64,000 bases of DNA from JBEISR01 sp044371425. GTDB lineage: Bacteria > Planctomycetota > Planctomycetia > Pirellulales > Pirellulaceae. Within the stretch, counting starts at the first letter, position 1, and every line of letters starts with the position of its first letter. Under the pieces are notes generated by a model, which was not told the DNA's origin, made no database searches, and saw only the letters and a program-made list of their open reading frames with translations. The DNA is taken from the NCBI GenBank assembly GCA_044371425.1, contig JBILTR010000024.1:19816-83815 (forward strand), written 5' to 3'. Of the stretch, positions 45,795 to 55,660 are shown piece by piece. A program made the translations under genes and the position numbers.

Positions 45795-46319
45795 TGATGG
45801 AACCTCACATGAAAGCGTGGATGTCTCGGATTCAAGGCACACGGATGTCATTTCGATTTGCCGACCTGCGAAGGACAGCGGGATCCATGAGCAATTCCGA
45901 GAGGTGAATTGAGTTTGGATCGGGCTCGGTCTTCCTCCTCCTTGATGCGGCCGCTGAGGATTGCTCTCAGCGAAGGGGCAGGTCAAAGCATCCCAACCCG
46001 CTCCACCGCGCTACAACGTTCATTGCCTTCTTGGCTTCGCTTGGCACCTTCCCATCGCTCCATGGAACGACCGTTACCCTCGCGCTACGGATAACGACAA
46101 AACGACCAGAGAGTTTGACGGGTAGGCGAGAAACCCCTTGACGGCCGACCGAAAGTCTGCCATCCGGAGCTTTCTCGGAAAAGAAATGTAGGTGCATCCT
46201 CCGAAAGGGTCAATGCACATGCGGGCGGTCTGCAAAGGCCTTGGGTGGCAGACAGACCCAGCAACCGGCGTACAATGGATGGATCGGCCCCACCCTTGAG
46301 ATTTTTGCAAGCGACTGCT
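45795..46319. promoter_or_regulatory. Divergent region between dksA-like gene and thrC
   Basis: About 525 bases without supported genes. A good -10-like TACAAT occurs at 46271-46276, ~44 bases before the thrC start, but no -35 hexamer lies at the normal spacing. Confidence 0.35.
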
Positions 46320-47753
46320 ATGACCAGTGACCGCATGGGAAACAGCTCCGCCGGCCATCCCTCGGACGCCGTCTTTCAGAAATGCCTAAATCCTTGCTGC
46401 GCAGCGACTTACGATGTAAGCCAGGTGCTTACAAAATGCCCGATCTGCGGGGCGCTGCTGGATATTTCCTACGACTGGAACCGCCTCCCGGTGCCGCGAT
46501 CACTGCAGGAACTGGAGGCTCATTGGACGCGTCGATGGGACCCATTAAGATTCAGCGGCGTCTGGAGATTTTATGAATTGCTGCCATTCGCTCCGCCCGA
46601 AATGGTGGTGACAGCTGGCGAAGGGCAGACCTTGCTGCAGCGAGCCGACACGGTGGCTCCCTACATCGGGATCGATCCGGGATGTTGCTTTTTGCAGTAC
46701 GAGGGGATGAACCCTTCGGGCTCTTTCAAGGACAACGGGATGTGCGCTGCGTTCACGCACGCCAACCTGGTGGGGGCCAAGCGGGCTGCTTGCGCATCGA
46801 CGGGAAACACGAGCGCCTCGCTGGCCATGTACAGTTCGGTGACGCAGCGGATGCGCGCCATCATCTTCATCGGCAGCGGGAAGATCTCCTACGGGAAGCT
46901 CTCCCAGGCGCTGGAATACGGCGCGCTGACCATCCAGATCGCTGGCGATTTCGACGACGCGATGGGTCGGGTCCAGGAGGTAGCTAAGGAGCTGGGAATC
47001 TATCTGGTCAACAGCGTCAATCCCTTCCGCCTGGAAGGTCAGAAGACCATCATGTTCCGCGTCCTGGAGGCTCTACGGTGGGAGGTTCCCGATTGGATCG
47101 TCGTGCCGGGCGGCAATCTGGGAAACAGCAGTTCGTTCGGAAAGGCATTCCTGGAACTGAAGCAGTTGGGGCTGATCGACCGAATGCCGCGTCTGGCGGT
47201 GATCAATGCCTCGGGAGCCGATACGCTTTTTGAACTGGTGGAGCATCGAGGGCTGAAGTGGAATGGAGGGGCTCCATCGCTGGAAATCGCTTGCCACTAC
47301 TACGACGAATTGGATGCGAAGGGAGTCAAGGCCGATACGATCGCCAGCGCCATTGAAATCCATCGACCGGTCAATCTCGCCAAGTGCCTTCGCGCCTTGG
47401 AGGCATGCGACGGTGTGGTCCGCCGCGTTAGCGATCAGGAGATCCTCGACGCCAAAGCGAAAGTGGGCGCCGGGGGGATTGGGTGTGAGCCAGCCAGTGC
47501 GGCGAGCGTTGCGGGGGCTAGGTTGCTGCGACAGGAAGGGATCATCGCCCCGACCGATCGCGTCGTCTGCATCTTGACGGGCCATCAACTGAAAGACCCG
47601 ACCGCCACGGTTGCGTACCACACCACCGACCAGCAGAAATTCAACGAGGTGCTTGGCAGCCGTGGCGTCTCGCGCGCCTCCTTCGCCAATCGCTCGATCG
47701 CCGTCCCCAACGATCTCGATTCGATCATTCGAACTTTGAAACTTTATACCTAA
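46320..47753 (+). CDS. thrC: Threonine synthase
   Basis: PLP-dependent conversion of O-phosphohomoserine to threonine. 477 aa. A Zn-ribbon-like N-terminus (CLNPCC ... CPICGALLD) precedes the fold II PLP domain: GEGQTLLQRAD, YEGMNPSGSFKDNGM with the PLP Lys, CASTGNTSASLAMY, IIFIGSGKISYGKLSQA, VPGGNLGNSSSFGKAF and ILTGHQLKDP. It uses the phosphohomoserine that the ApgM-like protein at 7.6 kb may make. ATG 46320 is chosen because the ribbon begins shortly after. It is followed by dapB after 35 bases. Confidence 0.95.
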   Translation: MTSDRMGNSSAGHPSDAVFQKCLNPCCAATYDVSQVLTKCPICGALLDISYDWNRLPVPRSLQELEAHWTRRWDPLRFSGVWRFYELLPFAPPEMVVTAGEGQTLLQRADTVAPYIGIDPGCCFLQYEGMNPSGSFKDNGMCAAFTHANLVGAKRAACASTGNTSASLAMYSSVTQRMRAIIFIGSGKISYGKLSQALEYGALTIQIAGDFDDAMGRVQEVAKELGIYLVNSVNPFRLEGQKTIMFRVLEALRWEVPDWIVVPGGNLGNSSSFGKAFLELKQLGLIDRMPRLAVINASGADTLFELVEHRGLKWNGGAPSLEIACHYYDELDAKGVKADTIASAIEIHRPVNLAKCLRALEACDGVVRRVSDQEILDAKAKVGAGGIGCEPASAASVAGARLLRQEGIIAPTDRVVCILTGHQLKDPTATVAYHTTDQQKFNEVLGSRGVSRASFANRSIAVPNDLDSIIRTLKLYT

Positions 47754-47788
47754 TTCATACCCAACGGATGCAAGGGAGAGCTGATAGC

Positions 47789-48592
47789 ATGGCGCAACCG
47801 ATCGCACTGGCAATTCACGGAGCAGCAGGGAGGATGGGGCGACGTCTGGTGGCTTTAGGAGCCAAGGACGCGATGTTGAAAGTCGCTGCAGCGATCGACC
47901 GCCCCGAAGCGCCGTGGATCGGTCAGGATGCTGGCTCCCTAGCAGGGATCGATCCGATCGGAGTCCAGTTGGCAAGCCAATGGCCCAAGGGACTGGATGT
48001 GGTCATCGACTTTTCTACCCCCCATGCCTGTGACTCAGCAGTCCAAAATGCCTTGGTGCATCGGATCCCGATCGTCGTCGCCACCACCGGCCTGGAACCT
48101 GGAACGCTGACGGCGATTCAAAAGGCTTCCAAAGAAATTGCCGTCTGCCACGCTCCCAACATGAGCCTTGCGGTCAATCTGACGATGAATTTGGCCAAGC
48201 AGGCGGCTCGCGCGCTCCGCGGCGTCCCCGGAGGTGTTGATGTGGAGATCATCGAGCGGCATCATCGGTACAAGGAAGATAGCCCCAGCGGCACTGCGCT
48301 TCAGTTCGGCAAGCTGATCGCCAACGAACTGGGGCTGGATCGAGCCGAACATGGTCGAGTGGGTCAGGTTGGTGCACGCCCAGAGAATTCGATCGGTTAC
48401 CATGCCGTGCGCGCTGGCGACGACCCTGGCCAGCACACGATTCTATTCGGCATGCTCGGGGAACTGATCGAACTGCGCGTGGCGGCCAGCAATCGCGACT
48501 GCTACGCCGCCGGTGCACTGGCGGCCGCCAAGTACCTGGTCGGCAAACCCGCAGGTCTCTATTCGATGAACGATGTCCTGGGACTCTCATGA
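47789..48592 (+). CDS. dapB: 4-hydroxy-tetrahydrodipicolinate reductase
   Basis: NAD(P)H-dependent step of lysine/diaminopimelate synthesis. 267 aa. The Rossmann motif IHGAAGRMGRRLV, VVIDFSTP, VVATTGL, APNMSLAVNLTM and the catalytic signature IIERHHRYKEDSPSGTALQ (His and Lys residues of the active site) are all present. It shares the aspartate branch with lysC and hom, and follows thrC closely, probably in one transcript. ATG 47789 has GGGAGA upstream and fits the family N-terminus better than ATG 47768. Confidence 0.96.
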   Translation: MAQPIALAIHGAAGRMGRRLVALGAKDAMLKVAAAIDRPEAPWIGQDAGSLAGIDPIGVQLASQWPKGLDVVIDFSTPHACDSAVQNALVHRIPIVVATTGLEPGTLTAIQKASKEIAVCHAPNMSLAVNLTMNLAKQAARALRGVPGGVDVEIIERHHRYKEDSPSGTALQFGKLIANELGLDRAEHGRVGQVGARPENSIGYHAVRAGDDPGQHTILFGMLGELIELRVAASNRDCYAAGALAAAKYLVGKPAGLYSMNDVLGLS

Positions 48593-48708
48593 CCCCGACC
48601 ACTCTCGGTCAACAAAGGTTCCCCTCCACCAAACTTCTGTCGCTCCCGCTTGCCGGCTAGACCCGCAACAAGCGACATTCCGGTCTTTGCACTACTTCTC
48701 TAACATTT

Positions 48709-48791
<83 letters not shown>

Positions 48792-48812
48792 ACAAACACC
48801 CTCTTCCGCAGG

Positions 48813-48935
48813 CATTAGGTTCTGGTGTGTTCGCGGTCGAGTCGCTTCCGTGATGAAACGGGTGTGTCGCCTTGGCTTCCCTGGCGCCATAATGACCTTC
48901 CTTCGACGACCGGCTCACACACCCGACCTAGTACC
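48813..48935. repeat. Degenerate family C element
   Basis: Contains TTCTGGTGTGTTCGCGG and, 90 bases on, CCGGCTCACACACCC, the inner and outer right-hand motifs of the 44.3-44.7 kb elements; the left end is missing. The interior differs. Confidence 0.6.
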
Positions 48936-48994
48936 GGCTTGGGCTAGGCAATAACCGTCATCCATCCAGCATCAACCAATGGGAAAGAACTTCG

Positions 48995-49363
48995 ATGGCC
49001 CGATGCGATGAAGGATACCTCTGCCAAGTCTGTCGCGAGGAAGTGGAGGAGATCTTCGAGAGCAGTCTGTACTTGATGTTGGTCTTAGGATGGATCGATC
49101 CGGAAACTCTGCACACCACTCCGGAATGCCACCTGCGGTGCAATTCGGCGCTCTCGCAGTTCATCGACGATGCTAGGTTCCAGCCGCCGGTGGAGCATCT
49201 GGGACCGGGTGGGCGCAGCGAACTGGACCCCAGCTTTTTCGCTCATCGTTCCGCTCTGGTCACCGCAGGCTACCAGCGACTTTGGGAAATCTTCAACCTC
49301 GAGGATCGTCCTGATCTGCTCGATTACCCCCTGCCGGAGGTGCGAGCCAGATGGGGTCGGTGA
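48995..49363 (+). CDS. Small cysteine-containing protein of unknown function
   Basis: 122 aa. Two Cys pairs (YLCQVCREEVE and PECHLRCNSAL) could bind a metal. The rest is helical and acidic with a Tyr/Trp-rich stretch (YQRLWEIFNLEDRPDLLDYP). No signal peptide or membrane helix. ATG 48995 follows GGGAAAGAACTTCG. It is convergent with the MFS gene, 19 bases between the stops. Its compositional character looks coding, but no family is recognised. Confidence 0.65.
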   Translation: MARCDEGYLCQVCREEVEEIFESSLYLMLVLGWIDPETLHTTPECHLRCNSALSQFIDDARFQPPVEHLGPGGRSELDPSFFAHRSALVTAGYQRLWEIFNLEDRPDLLDYPLPEVRARWGR

Positions 49364-49382
49364 GCTGGTCGGTTGACACCAG

Positions 49383-50738
49383 TCACGATGGGATCGAATC
49401 GGATATCTGGCTTGGTGCCGGACGCTCATCCAGTCGATAGAAAAGTGCCAGGGGCAGCACCAGCAGGCCGATCATCCCAAAGACGCTTTGGATCGGCCAG
49501 CGCATCGCCTGTGAGATCGATTCGAAGAGCTGGTAAAGTGGACCGGCCAACAGCATCCCTAGGAAATTGGCCTGGTTCATCGTCGCCACCATCCGGCCCT
49601 TGAGTGCCATGGGAGGGCGATCCTGCATGTAGACCTGGATCGGGATCGAGTAGATGGCGGCGGTGATCCCCAGCGCGATCAGGATGCCATGGTTGGTGGC
49701 GGACGACCAGAGAGGGGCTCCGCCAGCTCTCCAAAGAGAGAGCAAGGTTAGGCAGGCGACGATTCCCCAGAGCCCGGTGGTGACGATCGATCGGCTGGAG
49801 AATCTTCGGCACAGCCATCCTCCTAGTGGGCCGCCCAGCATGATGCCGATGGCAATCATCCCGACCAGGATACCGGTCTGTGCTTTGTTGAGCCCCAGGC
49901 TTTCGGTCCCCAGGCGATTGATTGTCGGCATCGCCATGGCCGATACCATCCAGAAGACGCAGGAGGCGATCAGCGCCATCAGCAAGCCGCGGTCGGCCAG
50001 CAACAGGTCGCGCATCGAGTGGCTCAGCCACGCCGAATCCCAGCTCCATTTCAAATTCGGTTGCGCCACGGGGGCTTTTCGAACCAGCAGACTGGTCAGT
50101 GTTCCGAGAATTGCAATTCCGGTGCAGACCAGAGAGCCGATCCAAAGTTTTCCAATCTGTCGCTTGCCATCGACTTCGGTCACCAAGGAATCGAAAAGCT
50201 GGCCAGCGAAGACCACGCCGAAGATGACGGCAAGGAAGGTCCCCATCAGCATCAGGCCATTGGCGCGCGGTAGATCCTTCGACTCGAACAGCTCCGGTAG
50301 GATGCCATACTTGCCTGGCCCGAAGAAGGTGCTTTGCATCGCCATCAGGAAGAGCACGGTCCAGGTGCCGGCCATCCCCAGTTTTCCGTAAGCTAGAAAT
50401 GCGACACAGGCCAGCAGCATGATGGCGATTTCGGCGATCTTGGAGCCGACGATGATGGGGGTTTTGCTGAAGCGATCGGAGAGGTAGCCCGTCCAGCCGC
50501 TGAAGAGGACAAACGGAAGAGCGAACACGAAGGTCGCCCAACCCTGAAGGTCGCTTTCCGCCTGGTCCATTCCCGCCGCGCCGGCCGCCACTGGAAGCGC
50601 CAGCAGCAGCACCATCTGCTTGTAGAGATTGTCGTTGAATGCCCCGAGAAACTGCGTACAGAACATCCCCCAGAACGAACGATCGAACCACAGGCTGGTG
50701 CGCTGGGGCGGGGAATTGTCTTCCGTCGATGCGTCCAT
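49383..50738 (-). CDS. MFS transporter, LplT-like
   Basis: ~451 aa from ATG 50738 (AGGAG 9 bases upstream). Twelve hydrophobic helices. The N-terminal signature FWGMFCTQFLGAFNDNLYKQ matches the lysophospholipid transporter (LplT) and related acyl-ACP-synthetase-linked MFS branch; GYLSDRFSKTP follows as the cytoplasmic loop. Likely role: flipping lysophospholipids or another lipid-like substrate across the inner membrane. No aas-type acyltransferase adjoins. Substrate prediction is by similarity only. Confidence 0.88.
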   Translation of the reverse strand: MDASTEDNSPPQRTSLWFDRSFWGMFCTQFLGAFNDNLYKQMVLLLALPVAAGAAGMDQAESDLQGWATFVFALPFVLFSGWTGYLSDRFSKTPIIVGSKIAEIAIMLLACVAFLAYGKLGMAGTWTVLFLMAMQSTFFGPGKYGILPELFESKDLPRANGLMLMGTFLAVIFGVVFAGQLFDSLVTEVDGKRQIGKLWIGSLVCTGIAILGTLTSLLVRKAPVAQPNLKWSWDSAWLSHSMRDLLLADRGLLMALIASCVFWMVSAMAMPTINRLGTESLGLNKAQTGILVGMIAIGIMLGGPLGGWLCRRFSSRSIVTTGLWGIVACLTLLSLWRAGGAPLWSSATNHGILIALGITAAIYSIPIQVYMQDRPPMALKGRMVATMNQANFLGMLLAGPLYQLFESISQAMRWPIQSVFGMIGLLVLPLALFYRLDERPAPSQISDSIPS

Positions 50739-50983
50739 GCGTAGCGAACTCCTGAAACAAGCCGACCGGGCCTGACGGAACGAGACTCGTGGAACACCTC
50801 GAGTCCACATTCAGTCGATGGGGCTCTGCAGGGGTCCGCTAGTCAACGAGACCCTGGCAGTGTACCACTTTTCGCACACCGCTCGCTGGCACAATTCCAC
50901 TCGGAAAGCGACCTCGACCAAGTTGCGGGCCTAATATGCTACCGGGGGCTACCCATTGTTCCTGTGGCCCGCGAGCTTCAGGG

Positions 50984-51243
50984 GATGCAAGGCTAGCGAT
51001 GGATCTCACCGTCCCCTTGGGATGCAAGGCGTGCAATAGATCTCACCCTCCCCTTGGGAGGGTCGCGAGGAACGAGCGGGTAGGGCCTTCTCTTTCAGCT
51101 CGATAGTGTGCCCTAACGGACGAATACGGTGTTCCCCTCCCCGCTTCGTCGTTCCTCCTTACCGACTCTCCCTGAGGGAGGGTGATTGGGTGCTGTGGCC
51201 ACCGGCATTTTTTTTCAGTCGCGGCAGTGAAGCGATCGCAACC
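50984..51243. repeat. Family B repeat, copy 2
   Basis: Same succession as 16236-16572: GATGCAAGGC(T)..GCGATGGATCTC, ACCCTCCCCTTGGGAGGGTC, GAGGAACGAGCGGGTAGGG, then CCCTCCCCGCTTCGTCG, CTCCCTGAGGGAGGGTGA and TGGGTGCTGTGGCC, ending GTCGCGGCAGTGAAGCGATCG. Same orientation relative to the window. Confidence 0.8.
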
Positions 51244-51305
51244 GACGACAAAGCCGGGTGGCCCATGAAAAAGGGGAAGCGAAGGAGCTATTCCCGTCCG
51301 TTCGT

Positions 51306-52631
51306 TCAGGAGGGCATTTCCACCAGCTTGGTGGGTGGAGCCATTTTGCGGATCTCTTCGGTGATCTTCATCGAGCAATATTTGGGGCCGCACATGCTGC
51401 AGAAATGAGCCTGTTTGAAGGTCTCCTGCGGCAATGTCTCGTCGTGATACGCCTTGGCTGTTTCTGGATCCAGCGACAATCGGAACTGCTCGTTCCAATC
51501 AAACGCGAATCTAGCACGCGACAGGGCATCATCACGGTCGCGCGATCCTGGGCGCTTTCTGGCGACATCGGCGGAGTGAGCGGCGATCTTGTAGGCGATC
51601 ACCCCTTGCTTGACATCTTCTCGATTCGGTAGGCCCAGGTGCTCCTTGGGGGTGACATAGCAAAGCATCGCGGCTCCTGCCCATCCGGCCAGCGCCGCGC
51701 CGATGGCGCTAGTGATATGGTCGTAGCCGGGTGCAATGTCGGTCACCAAGGGGCCGAGGACATAGAACGGCGCTCCATGGCAGACTTCGATCTGTTTGTG
51801 GACATTCATCGCCACTTCGTCCATCGGAATGTGGCCTGGCCCTTCGACCATCACCTGGGTGCCCCGATCCCATCCGCGTTGCACCAGTTCGCCTAACGTC
51901 TCCAGCTCGGCAAACTGCGCCTTATCGCTAGCGTCGGCCAGCGATCCGGGCCGCAGTCCATCCCCAAGGCTCCAGGTGACGTCATACTTCCTCATGATGT
52001 CGCACAGGTCATCGAAATGGGTGTAGAGCGGATTTTGCTTCTGATGAGCCATCATCCACTTGGCGATCAGCGATCCACCGCGGCTGACGATCCCTGTGAC
52101 CCGCTGCACAGTTAGGTGCAGGTGCTCCAGCAGCACCCCACAGTGGATCGTCATGTAGTCGACACCCTGTTTGGCCTGATGTTCGACCATGTCGAGAAAA
52201 TGGTGTGGCCTCATATCCTCGATCGAACCACCCAGTTGCTCCAGCATCTGATAGATCGGCACGGTGCCGATCGGCACTGGCGACTTGGCGATGATCTCGC
52301 GGCGAATGGCGTCGATATCCTTGCCGGTCGAAAGGTCCATCACCGTATCGGCCCCGAAATGAACCGCCGTGTGCAGTTTCTCCAGCTCTTCGGTGACGTT
52401 GCTGGTGACGGCTGAGTTGCCGATGTTGGCGTTGATCTTGCAGCGTGCTGCGATTCCGATCCCCATCGGTTCCAGCACCCCCTTGAGGTGTTCCTTGTTG
52501 GCGGGAATCACCATCCGTCCTGCCGCCACCTCATCGCGGATTAGCTCGGGAGTCAATTGCTCCCGCTTGGCGACATATTCCATCTCTGGGGTGATTTGCC
52601 CACTGCGGGCGGCAAGAATCTGCGTCGTCAT
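51306..52631 (-). CDS. thiC: Phosphomethylpyrimidine synthase
   Basis: Rearranges aminoimidazole ribotide to HMP-P in thiamine synthesis, an unusual radical-SAM enzyme. 441 aa, the short form without the extra N-terminal domain of E. coli ThiC (631 aa). Core motifs: KINANIGNSAV, VMDLSTGKDI, DYMTIHCGVL, SRGGSLIAKWM, WSLGDGLRPGS, MVEGPGHIPMDEV, and the C-terminal cluster motif CSMCGPKYCS (CxxCxxxxC). The start follows GAAGGAGCATGTAACGG. No THI-box riboswitch could be recognised in the leader. Confidence 0.96.
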   Translation of the reverse strand: MTTQILAARSGQITPEMEYVAKREQLTPELIRDEVAAGRMVIPANKEHLKGVLEPMGIGIAARCKINANIGNSAVTSNVTEELEKLHTAVHFGADTVMDLSTGKDIDAIRREIIAKSPVPIGTVPIYQMLEQLGGSIEDMRPHHFLDMVEHQAKQGVDYMTIHCGVLLEHLHLTVQRVTGIVSRGGSLIAKWMMAHQKQNPLYTHFDDLCDIMRKYDVTWSLGDGLRPGSLADASDKAQFAELETLGELVQRGWDRGTQVMVEGPGHIPMDEVAMNVHKQIEVCHGAPFYVLGPLVTDIAPGYDHITSAIGAALAGWAGAAMLCYVTPKEHLGLPNREDVKQGVIAYKIAAHSADVARKRPGSRDRDDALSRARFAFDWNEQFRLSLDPETAKAYHDETLPQETFKQAHFCSMCGPKYCSMKITEEIRKMAPPTKLVEMPS

Positions 52632-52853
52632 CCGTTACATGCTCCTTCGAGAAGGATGGCTTTTTGGTGTTGCTTCCTGAGTTACCGCGGACTATCGCCA
52701 CGACCCGCTCGGTCCAGAACTCGGACCGCCGCACCGGTTGGTGTTTTCGATGCAGCAGGAAGATCCAGTGTATCGCTGATGCCTCCCAGCGACCACTCGA
52801 ACCGATGCGGGATCTCCCTTTTCGGCGCTGCGAAAAATGAGCTTTCGGGAAGA

Positions 52854-54293
52854 TCAAAGCGTTTTCAGATACTCCAGAAGGTCCGATGCTTGGGCGTCGG
52901 TGAGTCCTTTTCCGAAGTCATGCCCCTGGTTCGATTTGCCCGGGCGGAAGGTATCGAAAATCCACCGTCTTTCGGCCGGAGCCAGCCGGGGTGGCTTGGA
53001 CTTCTGGTCCTCTTCGATCGGATCGACCGACAAACCGATCTGTTGGAGGTCGATCCCCAGTCGGTTCCTTCGCCATTTCTTGGGCCGCTTGTCGGGGTCG
53101 ATCACCTGGGCCAGCGTGGGGACGGAGCCATTATGAAAATAGGGGGCCGATGCCCAGATCCCATCGAGTGGTGGTGCCACATAGCCTTCCACTTCGACCT
53201 TCGTCGGATGCCGCTCCACCTCCGCAAACCAGCTGGCGGCATACGATTTGCGGTGCCTGTCGGTCAGCGCTTCGTAACGAACCGGATCGGTGCCGACTTC
53301 CTCCAGCGCCACGGTCAGTTCAGGGTACTTGCCGTCGGGGCCATAGGTGCCGTGGCAACGGCTGCAATGCTCTTCAAAGACGATTTTGCCTGCAGCCGCT
53401 CTCTGGTCATCGATCGGTAGGGGATACTTGGGAACCGGAAGCTCACTCAGGAATGCTTCGACATCGCGGAAGTCTGATTCCCATTCCTGGAATTGCTCTG
53501 GACCATTCTCCTTGACCAGCATGAACTGCATCAGCCCGCGATGCCCTTTGCCTGCAAAGCCATCGATGTACAGGTGCTGCTTGCGGCGATAATGCCACCA
53601 GGGAGGAGCGTCCATATCGTGATGCAGCATCTCGGCTGGTGCTCGCAACGGTTCGATCGTCAGATCGGGGTTGCGGTAATTCATCAGGGCCACGCCAAAC
53701 ATAACGGCATTGCTGCTGCCGACCGTGGTTCCCAGTGGCATGGCCATCAGCCCCAGGTCCATGTGAGTCAGCGGTTTGCCGGTGCGCAGCTTCTCGCGCC
53801 GCACCTGTTCGGTCAGTGTCTCCAGGGCGTAAAGCGTGTTGGGCGAACCGGGGAAGGAGGTGCCAAAGAGGTTGCCTCCATGGCAGGCAAAGCAGTTCAT
53901 CACCATCTGCCCATCGGGGCTTTGGATGTACTGAAGAGGCTGGTCGTCCTGAAGCGGGTGGACCGAAAGGCCGAAGCGAAGTCCCCGAACCGCTAGCGAT
54001 TCCCCTTCGCTTTTGGCATCCACCAGCGGCAGCTTGGTGGGCTGAGCCAGCAAGGTTTCCAGCGTCGAACGATCGAAGTCGGCAGGCAGGTAAGGGGAGC
54101 CAGTCAAATGCTGAAAGCCGCTCCGCGCCTCGGGGGACATCCCCTCCCAGGCGTCCTGCCATTGCCGCGCCAGCGATTGCTGGACGATGGCATCCTCGGG
54201 CCTGGCTCCATCGGACCAGATCGATTCCTCAGCCCAAAGGCTAGAGGCTGCCTGCATCCAGAGCAGCAAAAGGGGAAAGATCCGTGCAACCAT
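52854..54293 (-). CDS. Secreted dihaem cytochrome c family protein
   Basis: ~479 aa. A signal peptide (MVARIFPLLLLWMQAASSLW ending AEE) begins at ATG 54293. Two CxxCH haem c sites are present: NCFACHGGNLFG in the middle and HCSRCHGTYGPDG further on. A motif VAPPLDGIWASAPYFHNGSV near the second haem (distal Met/His region) recalls the dihaem cytochrome c peroxidase/MauG-like and thiosulfate-oxidase families. Likely periplasmic electron transfer; no redox partner adjoins. It is divergent from the PfkB kinase gene. Confidence 0.85.
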   Translation of the reverse strand: MVARIFPLLLLWMQAASSLWAEESIWSDGARPEDAIVQQSLARQWQDAWEGMSPEARSGFQHLTGSPYLPADFDRSTLETLLAQPTKLPLVDAKSEGESLAVRGLRFGLSVHPLQDDQPLQYIQSPDGQMVMNCFACHGGNLFGTSFPGSPNTLYALETLTEQVRREKLRTGKPLTHMDLGLMAMPLGTTVGSSNAVMFGVALMNYRNPDLTIEPLRAPAEMLHHDMDAPPWWHYRRKQHLYIDGFAGKGHRGLMQFMLVKENGPEQFQEWESDFRDVEAFLSELPVPKYPLPIDDQRAAAGKIVFEEHCSRCHGTYGPDGKYPELTVALEEVGTDPVRYEALTDRHRKSYAASWFAEVERHPTKVEVEGYVAPPLDGIWASAPYFHNGSVPTLAQVIDPDKRPKKWRRNRLGIDLQQIGLSVDPIEEDQKSKPPRLAPAERRWIFDTFRPGKSNQGHDFGKGLTDAQASDLLEYLKTL

Positions 54294-54431
54294 GGACGGG
54301 ACTCGGTTCGAATCAAAAAGGGAAGGTTGGTGCGTCGGGCCGGCGTTCGCTTTCGACGCTGCATCTACCATGATACGATGCAGACAACGACGGCAAGTGT
54401 CGGTGGCGGTGCCAAAGCGGGGGAAAGATCG

Positions 54432-55433
54432 ATGGAAGGGGTGGGAAAAAAGATCCGTCTGGTCGGTATGGGGGAGGCGCTGTTCGATCTATTTGGCGAC
54501 CAGGAGGTGATGGGGGGCGCTCCGCTCAACATGGCCTTCCACGCCCGCCAATTGGCCCAGCTGGCTCATGCAGTGCAAAGCTTCCCCGATGCCTCAGTCG
54601 CCGTCGCCAGCTCCATTGGCCGCGACCGCCTGGGAGATGCAATCGTCCGCCAACTGGCAGCGCACGGAGTCGAAACCGAATGGTTGCAACGCCATCCTGA
54701 ACTTCCTACCGGCACCGTGCGGGTGGAGTTGGCGGCCGGTGAGCCGACGTACACGATTGTGGAGGGAGTTGCGTGGGACCACCTGGTGTGGAACCTCCCG
54801 CTACAGAGGCTGGCCGAATCGTGCTCGGGGATCTGTTTTGGCACACTGGCTCAACGGCACCCAGCCAGTCGCCTGACGATCTCCCATTTCCTAGAGTCTG
54901 CACGGCACGCTCACCGATTGCTCGATGTCAATCTGCGTCCCCCATTTATCGACACCCCTTCGCTGCGATACAGCTGTCAGCACGCCACGCTTCTCAAGTG
55001 CAACACCGACGAATTGAAACTGCTGCTTCAGGTTTTCGATTGCACCATGCCAGAGGACAAAGACGGCCTAGCTCGATCGGAAAGCCTGCCTGCACCATGG
55101 CTGGCCGCCGTGCGACGGCTGTTGGAGATTTTGCCAGCCCAATCGCTGCTGGTGACCCGGGGTGCCGTCGGCTGCACACTGATCGACCGACATTCCCACT
55201 GGAGTGGCTCACCGGTCCCCCTGGATCGGCTTCCCGACGCCGATTCGGTCGGGGCAGGGGATGCGACGGCCGCGACCTTTCTGGTTGGGGTGGTGGGAGG
55301 CTGGAGCCCTGCGAGGATCGTGGCGGTTGCCAACTGGTATGGCGCCTGGGTTGCCTCCCGTCGAGGTGCGACGCCGTCGCTGGATCCCTCCGCTCGCACC
55401 GCGCTGACCGAACTGGTGCTGCAACACGTCTAA
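54432..55433 (+). CDS. PfkB-family carbohydrate kinase
   Basis: ~333 aa. Ribokinase fold: MGEALFDLFGDQEVMGGAPLNMAFHA, with the sugar-binding GGAPLN; ASSIGRDRLGDAIVRQL, the second signature DSVGAGDATAATFLVG with the catalytic Asp, and VTRGAVGCTLID. The pattern fits fructokinase or another ketose/sugar kinase; specificity is not resolved. ATG 54432 has GGGGGAAAG 6 bases upstream; ATG 54378 is also in frame. No sugar operon is around it. Confidence 0.9.
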   Translation: MEGVGKKIRLVGMGEALFDLFGDQEVMGGAPLNMAFHARQLAQLAHAVQSFPDASVAVASSIGRDRLGDAIVRQLAAHGVETEWLQRHPELPTGTVRVELAAGEPTYTIVEGVAWDHLVWNLPLQRLAESCSGICFGTLAQRHPASRLTISHFLESARHAHRLLDVNLRPPFIDTPSLRYSCQHATLLKCNTDELKLLLQVFDCTMPEDKDGLARSESLPAPWLAAVRRLLEILPAQSLLVTRGAVGCTLIDRHSHWSGSPVPLDRLPDADSVGAGDATAATFLVGVVGGWSPARIVAVANWYGAWVASRRGATPSLDPSARTALTELVLQHV

Positions 55434-55660
55434 TCGAGGTTCATCCAGAGCGGACTTTGTGCCAGTTCGGGCACCACCCTGTTTGGAACGAGTGAACACA
55501 CAGAGGCAAGTGGAAGCGACCCCGATGCGGTCGCCCCGTCCCTGTGACTGCTTCAATTCCAACGGGCGTTTTTTAAAGCGGCTTCGAAGCAGCAAGCCGC
55601 TTGGTTTGATCCAGCAATCGCACTCGAAACCTGTCTTCTTCTGTAGAGGAGGCCAATCGC

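Noticed and set aside
52632..52853. Possible TPP riboswitch in the thiC leader
   Set aside because: Neither the CUGAGA nor the ACC(U)GA THI-box elements can be found in the 200 bases before the start on the minus strand.
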